NCBI GenBank assembly: GCA_937958265.1
Contig: CALGNX010000009.1
Location: 1 to 64,000 of the forward strand
Source of the DNA: an uncultured Algibacter sp.
GTDB lineage: Bacteria > Bacteroidota > Bacteroidia > Flavobacteriales > Flavobacteriaceae
DNA: 64,000 nt
Direction: 5' to 3'
The stretch's first letter is position 1; each line of letters opens with the position of its first letter. A model generated the notes under the pieces. The model was not told the origin of the DNA. It was given only the letters and a program-made list of their open reading frames with translations, and did not search any database. A program made the position numbers and the translations under genes. This document shows positions 47,467 to 56,057 of the stretch, one piece after another.

Positions 47467-48321
47467 TTAAGAAAACACAACTGTTTTGTTGTTGAAAACC
47501 AGAACCTTACGTTCGGAATGTAATTTTACAGCGTTGGCAAGTACAATTTTTTCTAAATCTCGACCTTTAGTAATCAAGTCTGAAATAGCATGGGTATGTG
47601 TTACCCTGGTAACATCTTGTTCAATAATGGGGCCGGCATCTAGCTCTTCTGTAACATAATGGCTTGTTGCTCCAATAATTTTAACCCCACGCTTATAAGC
47701 GGAGTGGTATGGTTTTGCACCCACAAACGCGGGTAAAAAAGAGTGGTGAATATTAATTATTTTATTTGGATACTCGTTAATCAGTGTTTTAGATATTATT
47801 TGCATGTATCTAGCAAGTACAATAAAATCTATTTTATTAGCTTTTAGTAGCGCTAGTTGTTGCGCTTCAGCATCTTGTTTAGTGCTCTTGGTTACAGGAA
47901 TGTGATAAAAAGGAATTTTAAAATTATCAGCAATTGTTTTTAAATCTAAGTGATTACTAATAATAAAAGGAATTTCCAGATTAAGTTCACCGGAGTTATA
48001 GCGCCCAAGTAAATCATATAAACAGTGGTCGTATTTCGATATAAAAAGGGCCATTTTCGGCTTTTTTTCCGAGGAGTAAACACGCCACTTCATTTCAAAT
48101 TTATCGGCAAGGCCCTCTTTAAAAATAGTTTTGAAATTATCTGTACAAAAATCTTTGTCATTAAATTCGCTTTCTAAGCGCATAAAAAAAATATCTTGTT
48201 CTCTATCAACATGCTGGTCTATGTATACAATATTACCGCCTTTTTTAGCAATAAAGTTTGTAACCGAAGCTATAATGTTAGCTCTATCTTTACAATAAAT
48301 TAAAATCGTAATCTTATTCAT
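47467..48321 (-). CDS. purU: Formyltetrahydrofolate deformylase
   Basis: PurU hydrolyses 10-formyl-THF to THF and formate, balancing one-carbon pools. The 284-residue protein has an N-terminal ACT-like domain (ILIYCKDRANIIASVTNFIA) and a formyltransferase-like C-terminal domain with the catalytic His in INIHHSFLPAF and Asp in TEELDAGPIIEQDV. Length is normal. Monocistronic as far as can be seen. Confidence 0.95.
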   Translation of the reverse strand: MNKITILIYCKDRANIIASVTNFIAKKGGNIVYIDQHVDREQDIFFMRLESEFNDKDFCTDNFKTIFKEGLADKFEMKWRVYSSEKKPKMALFISKYDHCLYDLLGRYNSGELNLEIPFIISNHLDLKTIADNFKIPFYHIPVTKSTKQDAEAQQLALLKANKIDFIVLARYMQIISKTLINEYPNKIINIHHSFLPAFVGAKPYHSAYKRGVKIIGATSHYVTEELDAGPIIEQDVTRVTHTHAISDLITKGRDLEKIVLANAVKLHSERKVLVFNNKTVVFS

Positions 48322-48679
48322 AAGGTGTATTTAATTGCTTATAAAATTAATTTAAAATCGCTATATAATGTAAGATTATGAATATATTATCTAAAATATT
48401 TTATAGATAACACTTCCCGGATAAATTTTTTGTGAAACTGTATGCCCTGTGTTTTTTGTTAATTTTTATACGTAAAGGAAAGTTATAGCTTAAAATTTAC
48501 GAATGTTTTAGGATACAAAAGAAAGATGTATTTAAAAGTAAAAGCACTTTAAGTATCTTATCAAGACTAATAATGTGGTCACCTTAATAATTCCTTAATT
48601 ATAAGGTGTATGTATCGTCTATTTAAACGACAATTATTAGTAATGAATAAACATAGAGCGCATTAAAGCGTCTATTGTA
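48322..48679. other. 358-bp intergenic region with a hairpin
   Basis: Contains CACCTT-A-ATAATT-CCTT-AATTAT-AAGGTG (48580-48608), a hairpin with one bulged base, which could terminate the small minus-strand gene ending at 48680. Nothing else is visible. Confidence 0.4.
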
Positions 48680-49075
48680 TTACAGGGTAAGGAGCCAGGA
48701 ATTTTGTAACTTTTTAAACTTTTTTAATTCACTACGTAAAATAGGTAGAAAATCCTTGCCGTTACTATTAGCGCGCTCTAATCTAGAAGCATTCTTGTAT
48801 AATTTGTTCGTAATACGTTTAAGTGTTGCAACATGTTTATATTTCTTATCTGAAGCACGCTCTAATTCTGCATTCATAATTTCAGGAGCTAAAGCTACAG
48901 ATTGTTGTATAATATCACCTGTAAAATAAATGTCAATATCTTCAGATCCATCTGGTTTTAAGTGAGATAAATTATAGTTTAGATATAAAGATATGCTTTG
49001 AGATAAAGTGAAAATTTCCAATGCTTTTTTATAAACAGGTAAGTCCGATAGATTTGATGGGCTATTGTATAACAT
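48680..49075 (-). CDS. Small helical protein, possibly of the four-helix-bundle type
   Basis: A 131-residue protein without signal peptide or membrane segment. It is predicted mostly helical (LPVYKKALEIFTLSQSISLY, GDIIQQSVALAPEIMNAELE, YKHVATLKRITNKLYKNASR, ILRSELKKFKKLQNSWLL). The YKKALEIF opening loosely recalls the S23/bAvd-like four-helix bundle family, but the SIPSNIAEG motif of that family is absent, so the link is weak. It has a TAATTTTG promoter element 26 nt upstream and lies divergent to an Lrp-type regulator, which could control it. Function unknown. Confidence 0.7.
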   Translation of the reverse strand: MLYNSPSNLSDLPVYKKALEIFTLSQSISLYLNYNLSHLKPDGSEDIDIYFTGDIIQQSVALAPEIMNAELERASDKKYKHVATLKRITNKLYKNASRLERANSNGKDFLPILRSELKKFKKLQNSWLLTL

Positions 49076-49100
49076 AATCTCTAGCTAATAACATTTTTAT

Positions 49101-49108
49101 CAAAATTA
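49101..49108 (-). promoter_or_regulatory. Predicted -7 element for the small helical protein gene
   Basis: The minus strand reads TAATTTTG (TAnnTTTG), 26 nt upstream of the start codon. Confidence 0.35.
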
Positions 49109-49125
49109 CTCACAAGGAAACAATA

Positions 49126-49160
49126 TTTGCTTTCGATTTTAATGTGAAATTGTATATTTG
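49126..49160 (+). promoter_or_regulatory. Predicted promoter for the Lrp-family gene
   Basis: TTTG (49126-49129) is followed after 23 bp by TATATTTG (49153-49160), an exact TAnnTTTG match, 38 nt before the ATG. Both boxes are present, so this is among the better promoters in the window. Confidence 0.55.
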
Positions 49161-49198
49161 CTTTAATAATTAATTATTTTTAGTAACATTCCCTTTAA

Positions 49199-49642
49199 AT
49201 GTATATCGACTCAACCAACAGTAAAATTTTAAAATGTTTACAGCATAATGCGAGACTTTCCAATGCGGAAATAGGAAGGCAGGTAGGTATTAGTTCGCCT
49301 GCTGTTTCAGAACGGATTAAAAAAATGGAAGATTTTGGGGTAATAGAAGGTTATAAAACAATTGTATCCCCTTACGAAGTAGGCTATCAATTTAAAGCAA
49401 TAATAACCTTAAGAGCCTTTATGGGTAAATTAAAACCATTTTTAGATAAGGTGCAGACTTACAATGAGGTTATTAACTGTTATCGTATTACAGGAGACGA
49501 GAATATCGTTATGGAAGTTGTTCTTAAAAATCAAAAACACCTAGAAGCCTTTATAGACCAGCTTATAAGTTATGGTGAATCTAAAACTCAAATTGTATTA
49601 TCTAGAGTAGTAAAGCATAAAGAACTCATACCAACCCAGTAG
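49199..49642 (+). CDS. Lrp/AsnC family transcriptional regulator
   Basis: A 147-residue regulator. The N-terminal winged helix-turn-helix (KILKCLQHNARLSNAEIGRQVGISSPAVSERIKKMEDFGVI) is followed by the RAM ligand-binding domain (CYRITGDENIVMEVVLKNQK), which usually senses amino acids. Length is standard. The target is unknown; the divergent gene at 48680-49075 is the nearest candidate besides autoregulation. Confidence 0.93.
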   Translation: MYIDSTNSKILKCLQHNARLSNAEIGRQVGISSPAVSERIKKMEDFGVIEGYKTIVSPYEVGYQFKAIITLRAFMGKLKPFLDKVQTYNEVINCYRITGDENIVMEVVLKNQKHLEAFIDQLISYGESKTQIVLSRVVKHKELIPTQ

Positions 49643-49757
49643 CCTTAAAGTAAAGCGACCTTGTTTTTTATTATTTTATAGGTTAGTACTTGGTAAGCTA
49701 AAAATTAAAATTATTAATTACTAGTTTTTAATATTATAAACACTATAAAACGTCTAA

Positions 49758-49852
49758 AATTTGGGCGTTACCCGAAAAGGGTCAGGCTTTTCGTTACAAG
49801 TCCTCGCACCTCCTGCGTCGGGCTGTGGGCTTTACTCTACAATCCTTAACGC
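49758..49852 (-). repeat. Dispersed GC-rich intergenic repeat, copy B
   Basis: On the minus strand this begins GCGTTAAGGATTGTAGAG, contains AGCCCACAGCCCGACGCAGG and GGAGGTGCGAGGACTTG, and ends GGGTAACGCCCAAATT. The ends pair as GCGTTA/TAACGC, and ACCC-TTTTC-GGGT forms an internal hairpin. It lies in the 429-bp gap between the Lrp-type gene and the NRDE gene, opposite to their direction. The rest of the gap shows no gene. Confidence 0.85.
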
Positions 49853-50071
49853 AAAAAAAAAGCAGATAAAATAAAAGTAAGTAAAGCAAATAACGTTTAA
49901 AACGGAAACCGATTTAAATAAACCTGTAATAGTATTATTTTACCGGCGTTTTAGCTAAGCTTTATAAAAGCACATTTTAAGGGCTTACTAATAATTACAA
50001 ATACTACATGCTAAAAGGTACATTACATTTATTTTTTGTAAGTTGCTCCAGCATTTTAAGACTAATTTTTT

Positions 50072-50794
50072 ATGTGTACAGTAACCATAACGCCAATTGG
50101 GGAAAACGACTTTGTTCTTACCTCAAATAGAGATGAATCGCCAGAGCGTATACCAATGCCCCCGGCATTTTATACTATTAATAACACAAAATTACTTTTT
50201 CCTAAGGATAAAAAAGGAGGTACTTGGGTTGGTATTAGTCAAAAAAAGAGAATAATCTGTTTGCTAAATGGTGGTTTTGTTAAGCATAAACGCCAACCTA
50301 GTTACAAAAAAAGTAGAGGTATTGTGGTAAACGATTTTATGTTAGCAGATACCATTGTGTCAACCATTGAAAATTACGATTTTGAAAATATAGAACCCTT
50401 TACAATAGTTATTGCAGATTGGAATTCAAATTTAAAATTTTACGAGCTCGTTTGGGATGGTAAATGTAAGCACTTTACAGAATTGACTTCCAATTCCCGA
50501 ATTTGGTCCTCTTCCACATTATATAATGAACGTATGCAAAGCGAGCGGCAAAATTGGTTTGATGATTTTAATGCTACCTCTACCGTAAATGCAGAATCTT
50601 TATTGGATTTTCATACAAAAAAAGATAATAAAAATATGGATTACGGCGTAATTATGGATCGTGGTAATGTAAAAACAACTAGTATTACGCAAATTGTAAA
50701 AACAGGTAATGCTGTTACAATGCATTATAAAAATAGGATAAGTGGACTGGATTCTTATGAAACTTTTAATTTTTCTGAAATAATAAATGGATAA
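50072..50794 (+). CDS. NRDE (TANGO2) family protein
   Basis: A 240-residue protein beginning MCTVTITPIGENDFVLTSNRDE, the diagnostic N-terminus of the TANGO2/NRDE family: Cys2 follows the initiator Met, as in Ntn-hydrolase-like proteins, and the NRDE motif follows at 18-21. Further family segments are GGTWVGISQKKRIICLLNGG and IWSSSTLYNERMQSERQNWF. Eukaryotic TANGO2 is linked to heme and lipid handling; the bacterial role is not known. It overlaps the next gene by 8 nt, so the two are probably co-translated. Confidence 0.9.
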   Translation: MCTVTITPIGENDFVLTSNRDESPERIPMPPAFYTINNTKLLFPKDKKGGTWVGISQKKRIICLLNGGFVKHKRQPSYKKSRGIVVNDFMLADTIVSTIENYDFENIEPFTIVIADWNSNLKFYELVWDGKCKHFTELTSNSRIWSSSTLYNERMQSERQNWFDDFNATSTVNAESLLDFHTKKDNKNMDYGVIMDRGNVKTTSITQIVKTGNAVTMHYKNRISGLDSYETFNFSEIING

Positions 50795-51779
50795 TACAGG
50801 TGTTATTTTAACATTAGCATACCCTGACACTGTCGTTATGCTATCCAACGAATGGTATTCGCCATTTTTAAGATTTATAGGTATTGGTAAAAAAAACTAT
50901 TTACGAGCAGGCCATGCAGCATTAGTACTTATAAATAAAAACACAGGTGTGTTAGAGTATCATGATTTCGGACGCTATATTTCACCCGCCCCAAACGGGC
51001 GTGTACGTGGTAGTGAAACAGATAACGAATTACATTTTCCTATAAAGGCGATAATTAAAAATAATGCTATTACTAATTTAGAGGCTATTCTTAGCTTTTT
51101 GGCAACTCACCCAAAACTTACACATGGCGAGGGTAAGCTGGTAGCTTCTGTTTGTAAAGCAGTTAATTATAAAAAGGCAAAACAATATATCGCAGATATG
51201 CAAAATAGGTGTTTTATACCCTATTTGGCTTTTGGTAAAAACGCCTACAATTGTGCCCATTTTGTAACAGATACTTTAATTACTTCTGTAACAAATGCGA
51301 AAATAAAAAAAGCGCTTATACACTCCAAGTGGTTTACACCAAGTACCGTTGGAAATGTATTGTTTGCCGATACCGAAAATAACCCGTACGAAGTTTTAGC
51401 AACCGGGGAAGTTTTTAAGTTTAAAGGCTCGCAAAAAAGTGAAAATTTAAGATGCTTTTTAGATCGGTTAAAAGACCATAACGCGAATTTAGTTGGTACG
51501 TTAAAAGAAAAACCTGTTGCAGGTCTGGATAAAAAAGCACAGTGGCTTTCTGGAATTGGTTCTGGTGCCTGGTTTGAGTTGCATGATTTAGGTAGTAAAA
51601 TAGAGTATAGGTTTAGGCGTATTTCAGCATATGGTACTGTAGATTGCGATGCTGTTTTTAAAATAAACAAAACCACATTTAATTATAATTCGGATTTTGA
51701 ATTTCTACACAATTCAAATTGTAAGTTTTTAAACATAAAACAAGGTAATGCCGTTTTTAGTTTTAAACGCCTAAGTTAA
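50787..51779 (+). CDS. Predicted permuted papain-fold (NlpC/P60-like) protein of unknown function
   Basis: A 330-residue protein without signal peptide. The N-terminal ~190 residues carry a His in RAGHAALVLINKNTGVLEYH and a Cys in NAYNCAHFVTDTL, in the order His then Cys, as in circularly permuted NlpC/P60 (YiiX/LRAT-like) hydrolases or acyltransferases. The C-terminal ~130 residues are beta-rich and unrecognised (GSGAWFELHDLGSKIEYRFR). I have a weak recollection of a flavobacterial DUF of this kind beside NRDE genes, but no name is claimed. The 8-nt overlap with the NRDE gene argues for a shared role. The catalytic role is an inference from two motifs. Confidence 0.75.
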   Translation: MDNTGVILTLAYPDTVVMLSNEWYSPFLRFIGIGKKNYLRAGHAALVLINKNTGVLEYHDFGRYISPAPNGRVRGSETDNELHFPIKAIIKNNAITNLEAILSFLATHPKLTHGEGKLVASVCKAVNYKKAKQYIADMQNRCFIPYLAFGKNAYNCAHFVTDTLITSVTNAKIKKALIHSKWFTPSTVGNVLFADTENNPYEVLATGEVFKFKGSQKSENLRCFLDRLKDHNANLVGTLKEKPVAGLDKKAQWLSGIGSGAWFELHDLGSKIEYRFRRISAYGTVDCDAVFKINKTTFNYNSDFEFLHNSNCKFLNIKQGNAVFSFKRLS

Positions 51780-51960
51780 TTTAAGAAACTTAGCATTGGT
51801 GTTACTTTTTACTACTTCTTAAATAACATATTTATACTTTTACTTATCATATAAAAAAAACTAGTATTTAAAGCAATTAAATATATTTGGCTATACTATT
51901 TAAATAAAAACTTAGCGCGTTACCTTTAAATATGTGGTATAATTTTATTTTGGTCACATT

Positions 51961-52001
51961 AAAAAAAGCGAGTACAGATTAAGTTGTACTCGCTTTTTTT
52001 T
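51961..52001 (+). terminator. Terminator after the NRDE-papain-fold pair
   Basis: AAAAAAAGCGAGTACA pairs with TGTACTCGCTTTTTTT around an 8-nt loop, about 180 nt after the stop. It may also serve the convergent CDGSH gene. The rest of the 318-bp gap shows no gene. Confidence 0.8.
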
Positions 52002-52097
52002 GGTATTTAAAAAGAATGTGCAAAAAATACGATAATATTAAAATCTAAATTTGTGTTATGTATGCTGTATAACTAAACACGTAAAAACAAAAGTTTT

Positions 52098-52334
52098 TTA
52101 ATTGTGTGACCCATCGCAGTACGGTGGGTTTTTAGTTTGTTTACAAGTGCAAAGGTGTGCTGTTTTATCTTCCTCTACACTAAACACCAATGATGGTGTT
52201 GCTTTTGCAGCTCTGTGAGAACCATTACAAAATGGTTGGTTGTCGCTATGGCCACAAGTACACCATGCATAATTTTTATTAGCCTCTAATTCACATTTGA
52301 TAGGCGTATCGCCCCCTCGAACATTATTTTCCAT
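52098..52334 (-). CDS. CDGSH iron-sulfur domain protein
   Basis: A 78-residue protein with two CDGSH-type motifs, WCTCGHSDNQPFCNGSH and LCTCKQTKNPPYCDGSH, each offering the three Cys and one His that hold a [2Fe-2S] cluster. Tandem CDGSH proteins of this size are known in bacteria; redox or cluster transfer roles are proposed for the family. It lies 35 nt downstream of kdsA on the same strand, so co-transcription is likely, although no functional link to Kdo synthesis is known to me. Confidence 0.92.
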   Translation of the reverse strand: MENNVRGGDTPIKCELEANKNYAWCTCGHSDNQPFCNGSHRAAKATPSLVFSVEEDKTAHLCTCKQTKNPPYCDGSHN

Positions 52335-52369
52335 AAAACTGTTTTTAATTTATTGTAATATACTACTTA

Positions 52370-53188
52370 TTAAAAATGGTTAATGGTTTTTCGTATGGAA
52401 ACTAGGTTAGTTAATAACGATTCTAAATTATTTAGGTGTAGCATATTTGCGCCGTCGCTTTTTGCATTTGCAGGATCAAAATGTGTTTCTATAAATAAGC
52501 CATCTATGTGGTTTACAACACCAGCTCTAGCTATAGTTTCTATCATGTCTGGTCTGCCTCCTGTAACACCTTCTGTTTGGTTAGGTTGTTGTAAGGAGTG
52601 GGTAACATCTAAAACGGTTGGCGCTATTTTACGCATGGTAGGAATACCTCGAAAATCGACAATCATATCTTGGTAGCCAAACATCGTACCTCTGTCTGTA
52701 AGCCAAACGTTTTCGTTTCCAGCATCTTTTACTTTTTGTGCTGCATGTTTCATGGCCTCAGGACTCATAAATTGTCCTTTCTTTAGGTTTACAACTTTTC
52801 CTGTTTTAGCTGCAGCAACCACTAAATCGGTTTGGCGTACTAAAAAGGCAGGTATTTGTAGCACATCTACATATTGAGCAGCTTTTTCAGCGTCTGATAC
52901 TTCATGAATATCGGTTACTGTTGGTATATCAAAAGTTTCAGATACTTTACGAAGTATTTTTAAAGCTTTTTCGTCGCCAATACCTGTAAAACTATCTATT
53001 CTGCTACGGTTTGCTTTTTTAAAACTACCTTTAAATACATAAGGAATTTCTAGTTTATTAGTAATTGTAAGTACTTTTTCTGCAATGCGTAATGCCATGT
53101 CTTCGCCCTCTATAGCGCACGGGCCACATAATAAGAAAAAGCTATTAGCTTGTGTGTGTTTTAATTTGGGAATATTAATTAGGCTCAT
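52370..53188 (-). CDS. kdsA: 3-deoxy-8-phosphooctulonate synthase (KdsA)
   Basis: KdsA condenses phosphoenolpyruvate with arabinose 5-phosphate to make Kdo 8-phosphate for lipopolysaccharide. The 272-residue TIM barrel shows CGPCAIEGEDMAL, KGSFKKANRSRIDSF, VLQIPAFLVRQTDL and the late FIETHFDPANAKSDGANM. The Cys in CGPCAIE together with His in DVTHSLQ and the later Glu and Asp are the metal ligands of the metal-dependent class; E. coli-type enzymes have Asn at the Cys position. The protein is complete. Confidence 0.94.
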   Translation of the reverse strand: MSLINIPKLKHTQANSFFLLCGPCAIEGEDMALRIAEKVLTITNKLEIPYVFKGSFKKANRSRIDSFTGIGDEKALKILRKVSETFDIPTVTDIHEVSDAEKAAQYVDVLQIPAFLVRQTDLVVAAAKTGKVVNLKKGQFMSPEAMKHAAQKVKDAGNENVWLTDRGTMFGYQDMIVDFRGIPTMRKIAPTVLDVTHSLQQPNQTEGVTGGRPDMIETIARAGVVNHIDGLFIETHFDPANAKSDGANMLHLNNLESLLTNLVSIRKTINHF

Positions 53189-53360
53189 TGGTTTAAATTT
53201 TAGCCGTAAAGTTACAAAAAGGAGCTATAAAGTTGTGGTTTATTTGGTTATAACAACATATGTTATGATTAAAGTGATAAAATTATTTTAAAGTGGTTAC
53301 ACGGTTTTTGTTTGGAAAAAATAAACAATGGAAGTTGGTATTCGAAATTTATAGATAGTT

Positions 53361-53457
53361 GCGTTAAGGATTGAAGCGGATAGCCCACAGCCCGACCTTA
53401 GGAGGTGCGAGGACTTGTAGCAAAAAGCCTGACCCTTTTTGGGGTAACGCCCAAATT
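53361..53457 (+). repeat. Dispersed GC-rich intergenic repeat, copy C
   Basis: Begins GCGTTAAGGATTGAAGCGG, contains AGCCCACAGCCCGACCTTAG and GGAGGTGCGAGGACTTG, and ends GGGTAACGCCCAAATT. The ends pair as GCGTTA/TAACGC. About 52% G+C by count, against an AT-rich background. It lies in the 685-bp gap between the divergent kdsA and typA genes; the remainder of the gap shows no credible gene (the 70-aa ORF at 53598 is rejected). Confidence 0.85.
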
Positions 53458-53839
53458 ATGTTTAATATGTATGCTTTACATTTTTTGAAATACCACTGCG
53501 TAGTGGTGTAAGTTGTTCTTTTTAATTTATTAATCCTATTACGGCACCTTTATATATGCTAAGAAATAGTGTGCTAAGAGATAATTTCTTGTTTTAATTG
53601 GTTTTGCTATTAGTGAGAATAAAAATTTTTGAAGTAGTAAACAGGAAGCTGTGTTTTAATTTTTTTATAAAAATAGAGTGTATAGTAGAGCTTAATTATA
53701 GCTACCAAACACAATTTTGTTTTTTTTGTTTGTCATTATTTTATATAGTTTTAACGCGCAATTCTCTTAAATTGTCGAAAACCAGGGTGAAAAAAATCAT
53801 TCCCTGTTAATTATAATATATTTTTAGGGAAATAACATG

Positions 53840-53847
53840 TACATTTG
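53840..53847 (+). promoter_or_regulatory. Predicted -7 element for typA
   Basis: TACATTTG matches TAnnTTTG exactly, 26 nt before the typA ATG. Confidence 0.5.
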
Positions 53848-53873
53848 CATGCTTAAAATAAGGCACACACACT

Positions 53874-55673
53874 ATGGCTAATATTAAAAATGTCGCAATT
53901 ATTGCGCACGTAGATCACGGGAAAACTACATTGGTAGACAAGATAATGTATCACTGTCAATTATTTCGTGAGAATGAAAACACTGGAGATTTAATTCTTG
54001 ATAACAACGATTTAGAGCGTGAACGTGGAATTACGATTACATCTAAAAACGTTTCTGTTGTTTATAAGGATACTAAAATTAACATTATTGATACCCCTGG
54101 TCACGCCGATTTTGGTGGTGAGGTTGAGCGTGTTTTAAACATGGCCGATGGTGTTGTTTTATTGGTAGATGCTTTTGAAGGGCCTATGCCACAAACACGT
54201 TTTGTACTACAAAAAGCGATCGACTTAGGTTTAAAGCCTTGTGTGGTTGTTAATAAAGTGGATAAGGAAAACTGTACGCCTGAGGAAGTACATGAAAAAG
54301 TGTTTGATTTAATGTTTGAACTTGGTGCAGAGGAGTGGCAGTTGGATTTTCCAACGGTTTATGGTTCGGCTAAGAACAACTGGATGAGTGAAGATTGGAA
54401 AAAAGAAACTGATAATATTGAACCATTATTAGATATGATTGTGGAGCATGTTCCTACTCCAGTTTTTGCAGAGGGTACAACACAAATGCTTATAACATCT
54501 TTAGATTTTTCGAACTTTACAGGGCGTATTGCAATTGGTCGTGTACAGCGTGGAACTATTGTGGAAGGGCAGCAGGTTTCGCTTGTTAAGAGAGACGGTA
54601 CTGTTACAAAAAGTAGAATAAAAGAAGTCTTTATTTTTGAAGGTTTAGGCCGTAAAAAAGTAAGTGAAGTACAAACAGGAGATATCTGTGCTCTTGTTGG
54701 TGTTGAAGGTTTTGAAATTGGAGATACGGTTTCCGATTTAGAAAATCCAGAAGGTTTAAAATCTATCGCGATTGATGAGCCTACTATGAGTATGTTGTTT
54801 ACTATTAACGATTCACCTTTCTTTGGTAAGGATGGTAAATTTGTAACTTCACGCCATATTAAAGACCGTTTAGAAAAAGAGCTAGAAAAGAATTTAGCTT
54901 TACGTTTAGGAGAAACGGGTAGTGCTGATAAATTTATGGTTTTTGGCCGTGGTGTATTACACTTGTCGGTTTTAATTGAAACGATGCGCCGTGAGGGGTA
55001 TGAATTGCAAATTGGTCAGCCTCAGGTAATAATTAAGGAAATTGACGGTGTTAAATGCGAACCTATAGAGGAGCTAACAATCGATCTTCCTGAAACTGTT
55101 TCTGGTCGTGCGGTAGAGTTTGTTACACTTCGTAAAGGTGAGATGACGAGTATGGTAGCTAAAGGCGAGCGTATGGTTTGTGAGTTTTTAATACCATCGC
55201 GTGGTATTATTGGGTTGCGTAACCAACTATTAACTGCCACTGCTGGTGAAGCTATTATGGCACACCGCTTTAAAGAATACCAACCTTTTAAGGGTGAAAT
55301 TCCTGGTCGTATTTCAGGATCTTTAGTGTCTATGGAAAACGGTACAGCGATACCTTATTCTATTGATAAATTACAAGATAGAGGTAAGTTTTTTGTTGAG
55401 CCTGGAGAAAATATTTATGAAGGACAGGTAATTGGTGAAAACTCGCGTCAAGATGATATGAACATTAATATTACAAAAGCTAAAAAGCAAAGTAATGTTC
55501 GTAGCTCTGGTGCAGATGATAAAGCGAAGATTGTACCTGCTATTAAATTCTCGTTAGAAGAGGCTTTAGAGTACATACAAAAAGATGAGTATGTTGAGGT
55601 AACACCAAACCACTTACGATTACGTAAAATTTGGTTGAGCGAAGCAGACCGAAAACGTAATAAAATTGCATAA
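53874..55673 (+). CDS. typA: Translational GTPase TypA (BipA)
   Basis: TypA/BipA is an EF-G-like ribosome-binding GTPase involved in 50S assembly and stress or cold adaptation in studied bacteria. The 599-residue protein has G1 AHVDHGKTTL (residues 11-20), switch I RERGITI, G3 DTPGHADFGGEV, G4 NKVDK, then the domain 2 beta barrel, EF-G-like domains III and V (RGIIGLRNQLLTATAGEAIM) and the BipA-specific C-terminal domain. Length is normal. Monocistronic with its own promoter and terminator. Confidence 0.96.
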   Translation: MANIKNVAIIAHVDHGKTTLVDKIMYHCQLFRENENTGDLILDNNDLERERGITITSKNVSVVYKDTKINIIDTPGHADFGGEVERVLNMADGVVLLVDAFEGPMPQTRFVLQKAIDLGLKPCVVVNKVDKENCTPEEVHEKVFDLMFELGAEEWQLDFPTVYGSAKNNWMSEDWKKETDNIEPLLDMIVEHVPTPVFAEGTTQMLITSLDFSNFTGRIAIGRVQRGTIVEGQQVSLVKRDGTVTKSRIKEVFIFEGLGRKKVSEVQTGDICALVGVEGFEIGDTVSDLENPEGLKSIAIDEPTMSMLFTINDSPFFGKDGKFVTSRHIKDRLEKELEKNLALRLGETGSADKFMVFGRGVLHLSVLIETMRREGYELQIGQPQVIIKEIDGVKCEPIEELTIDLPETVSGRAVEFVTLRKGEMTSMVAKGERMVCEFLIPSRGIIGLRNQLLTATAGEAIMAHRFKEYQPFKGEIPGRISGSLVSMENGTAIPYSIDKLQDRGKFFVEPGENIYEGQVIGENSRQDDMNINITKAKKQSNVRSSGADDKAKIVPAIKFSLEEALEYIQKDEYVEVTPNHLRLRKIWLSEADRKRNKIA

Positions 55674-55699
55674 TAACAATTTTAGTTTATAACTTTTTA

Positions 55700-55735
55700 A
55701 AAAAGGGAAATACTGAAAAGTATTTCTCTTTTTTT
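55700..55735 (+). terminator. Terminator after typA
   Basis: AAAAAGGGAAATACT / AGTATTTCTCTTTTT stem (one G-T pair) with loop GAAA, 26 nt after the stop. Confidence 0.8.
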
Positions 55736-55793
55736 ATTTTAATAGCTTTATTTATTTTAAAGTTTAACAATTATTACAAGCAAGATTTTTAAA

Positions 55794-56027
55794 ATGGAAA
55801 TATTTGGAATTACAATTACAGAGTATGTAGGCTATTTGGCCTCTATTATGGTTTTAGTATCGTTTACAATGAAAGATGTAAAGAAGCTTAGGGCTTTAAA
55901 TATTATGGGCTGCCTATTGTTTGTTGCTTATGGGTTTTTAATGCCAACCTTGCGTATTGGTTTGCCAATAATTATTACCAATATTTCTATTTTTGGAATA
56001 AACTTGTATTATATTTTTAAAAAATAG
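55794..56027 (+). CDS. Small YgjV/SemiSWEET-like membrane protein
   Basis: A 77-residue protein with three predicted transmembrane helices (EYVGYLASIMVLVSFTM, LNIMGCLLFVAYGFLM, GLPIIITNISIFGINLYYIF). The helix pattern with a GYLAS start and IIITN in the third helix resembles one three-helix unit of SemiSWEET or YgjV-type proteins; SemiSWEETs move sugars as dimers. The PQ-loop proline and glutamine are not conserved here, so transport is uncertain. It starts at ATG 55794 and stands alone between typA and the polysaccharide region. Confidence 0.7.
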   Translation: MEIFGITITEYVGYLASIMVLVSFTMKDVKKLRALNIMGCLLFVAYGFLMPTLRIGLPIIITNISIFGINLYYIFKK

Positions 56028-56057
56028 GGGTCTTTAAATGTTCCTCTTTTAAATACT

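Noticed and set aside
51245-51676. 143-aa minus-strand ORF
   Set aside because: It is the antisense frame of the papain-fold gene, whose coding frame and motifs are much better.
36695-53457. Repeats as CRISPR or insertion sequence
   Set aside because: The three copies are tens of kilobases to several kilobases apart, with no spacers, transposase or target duplications seen.
53598-53810. 70-aa hydrophobic ORF before typA
   Set aside because: No homology-like motif and composition typical of translated AT-rich intergenic DNA; it also lies upstream of the typA promoter.
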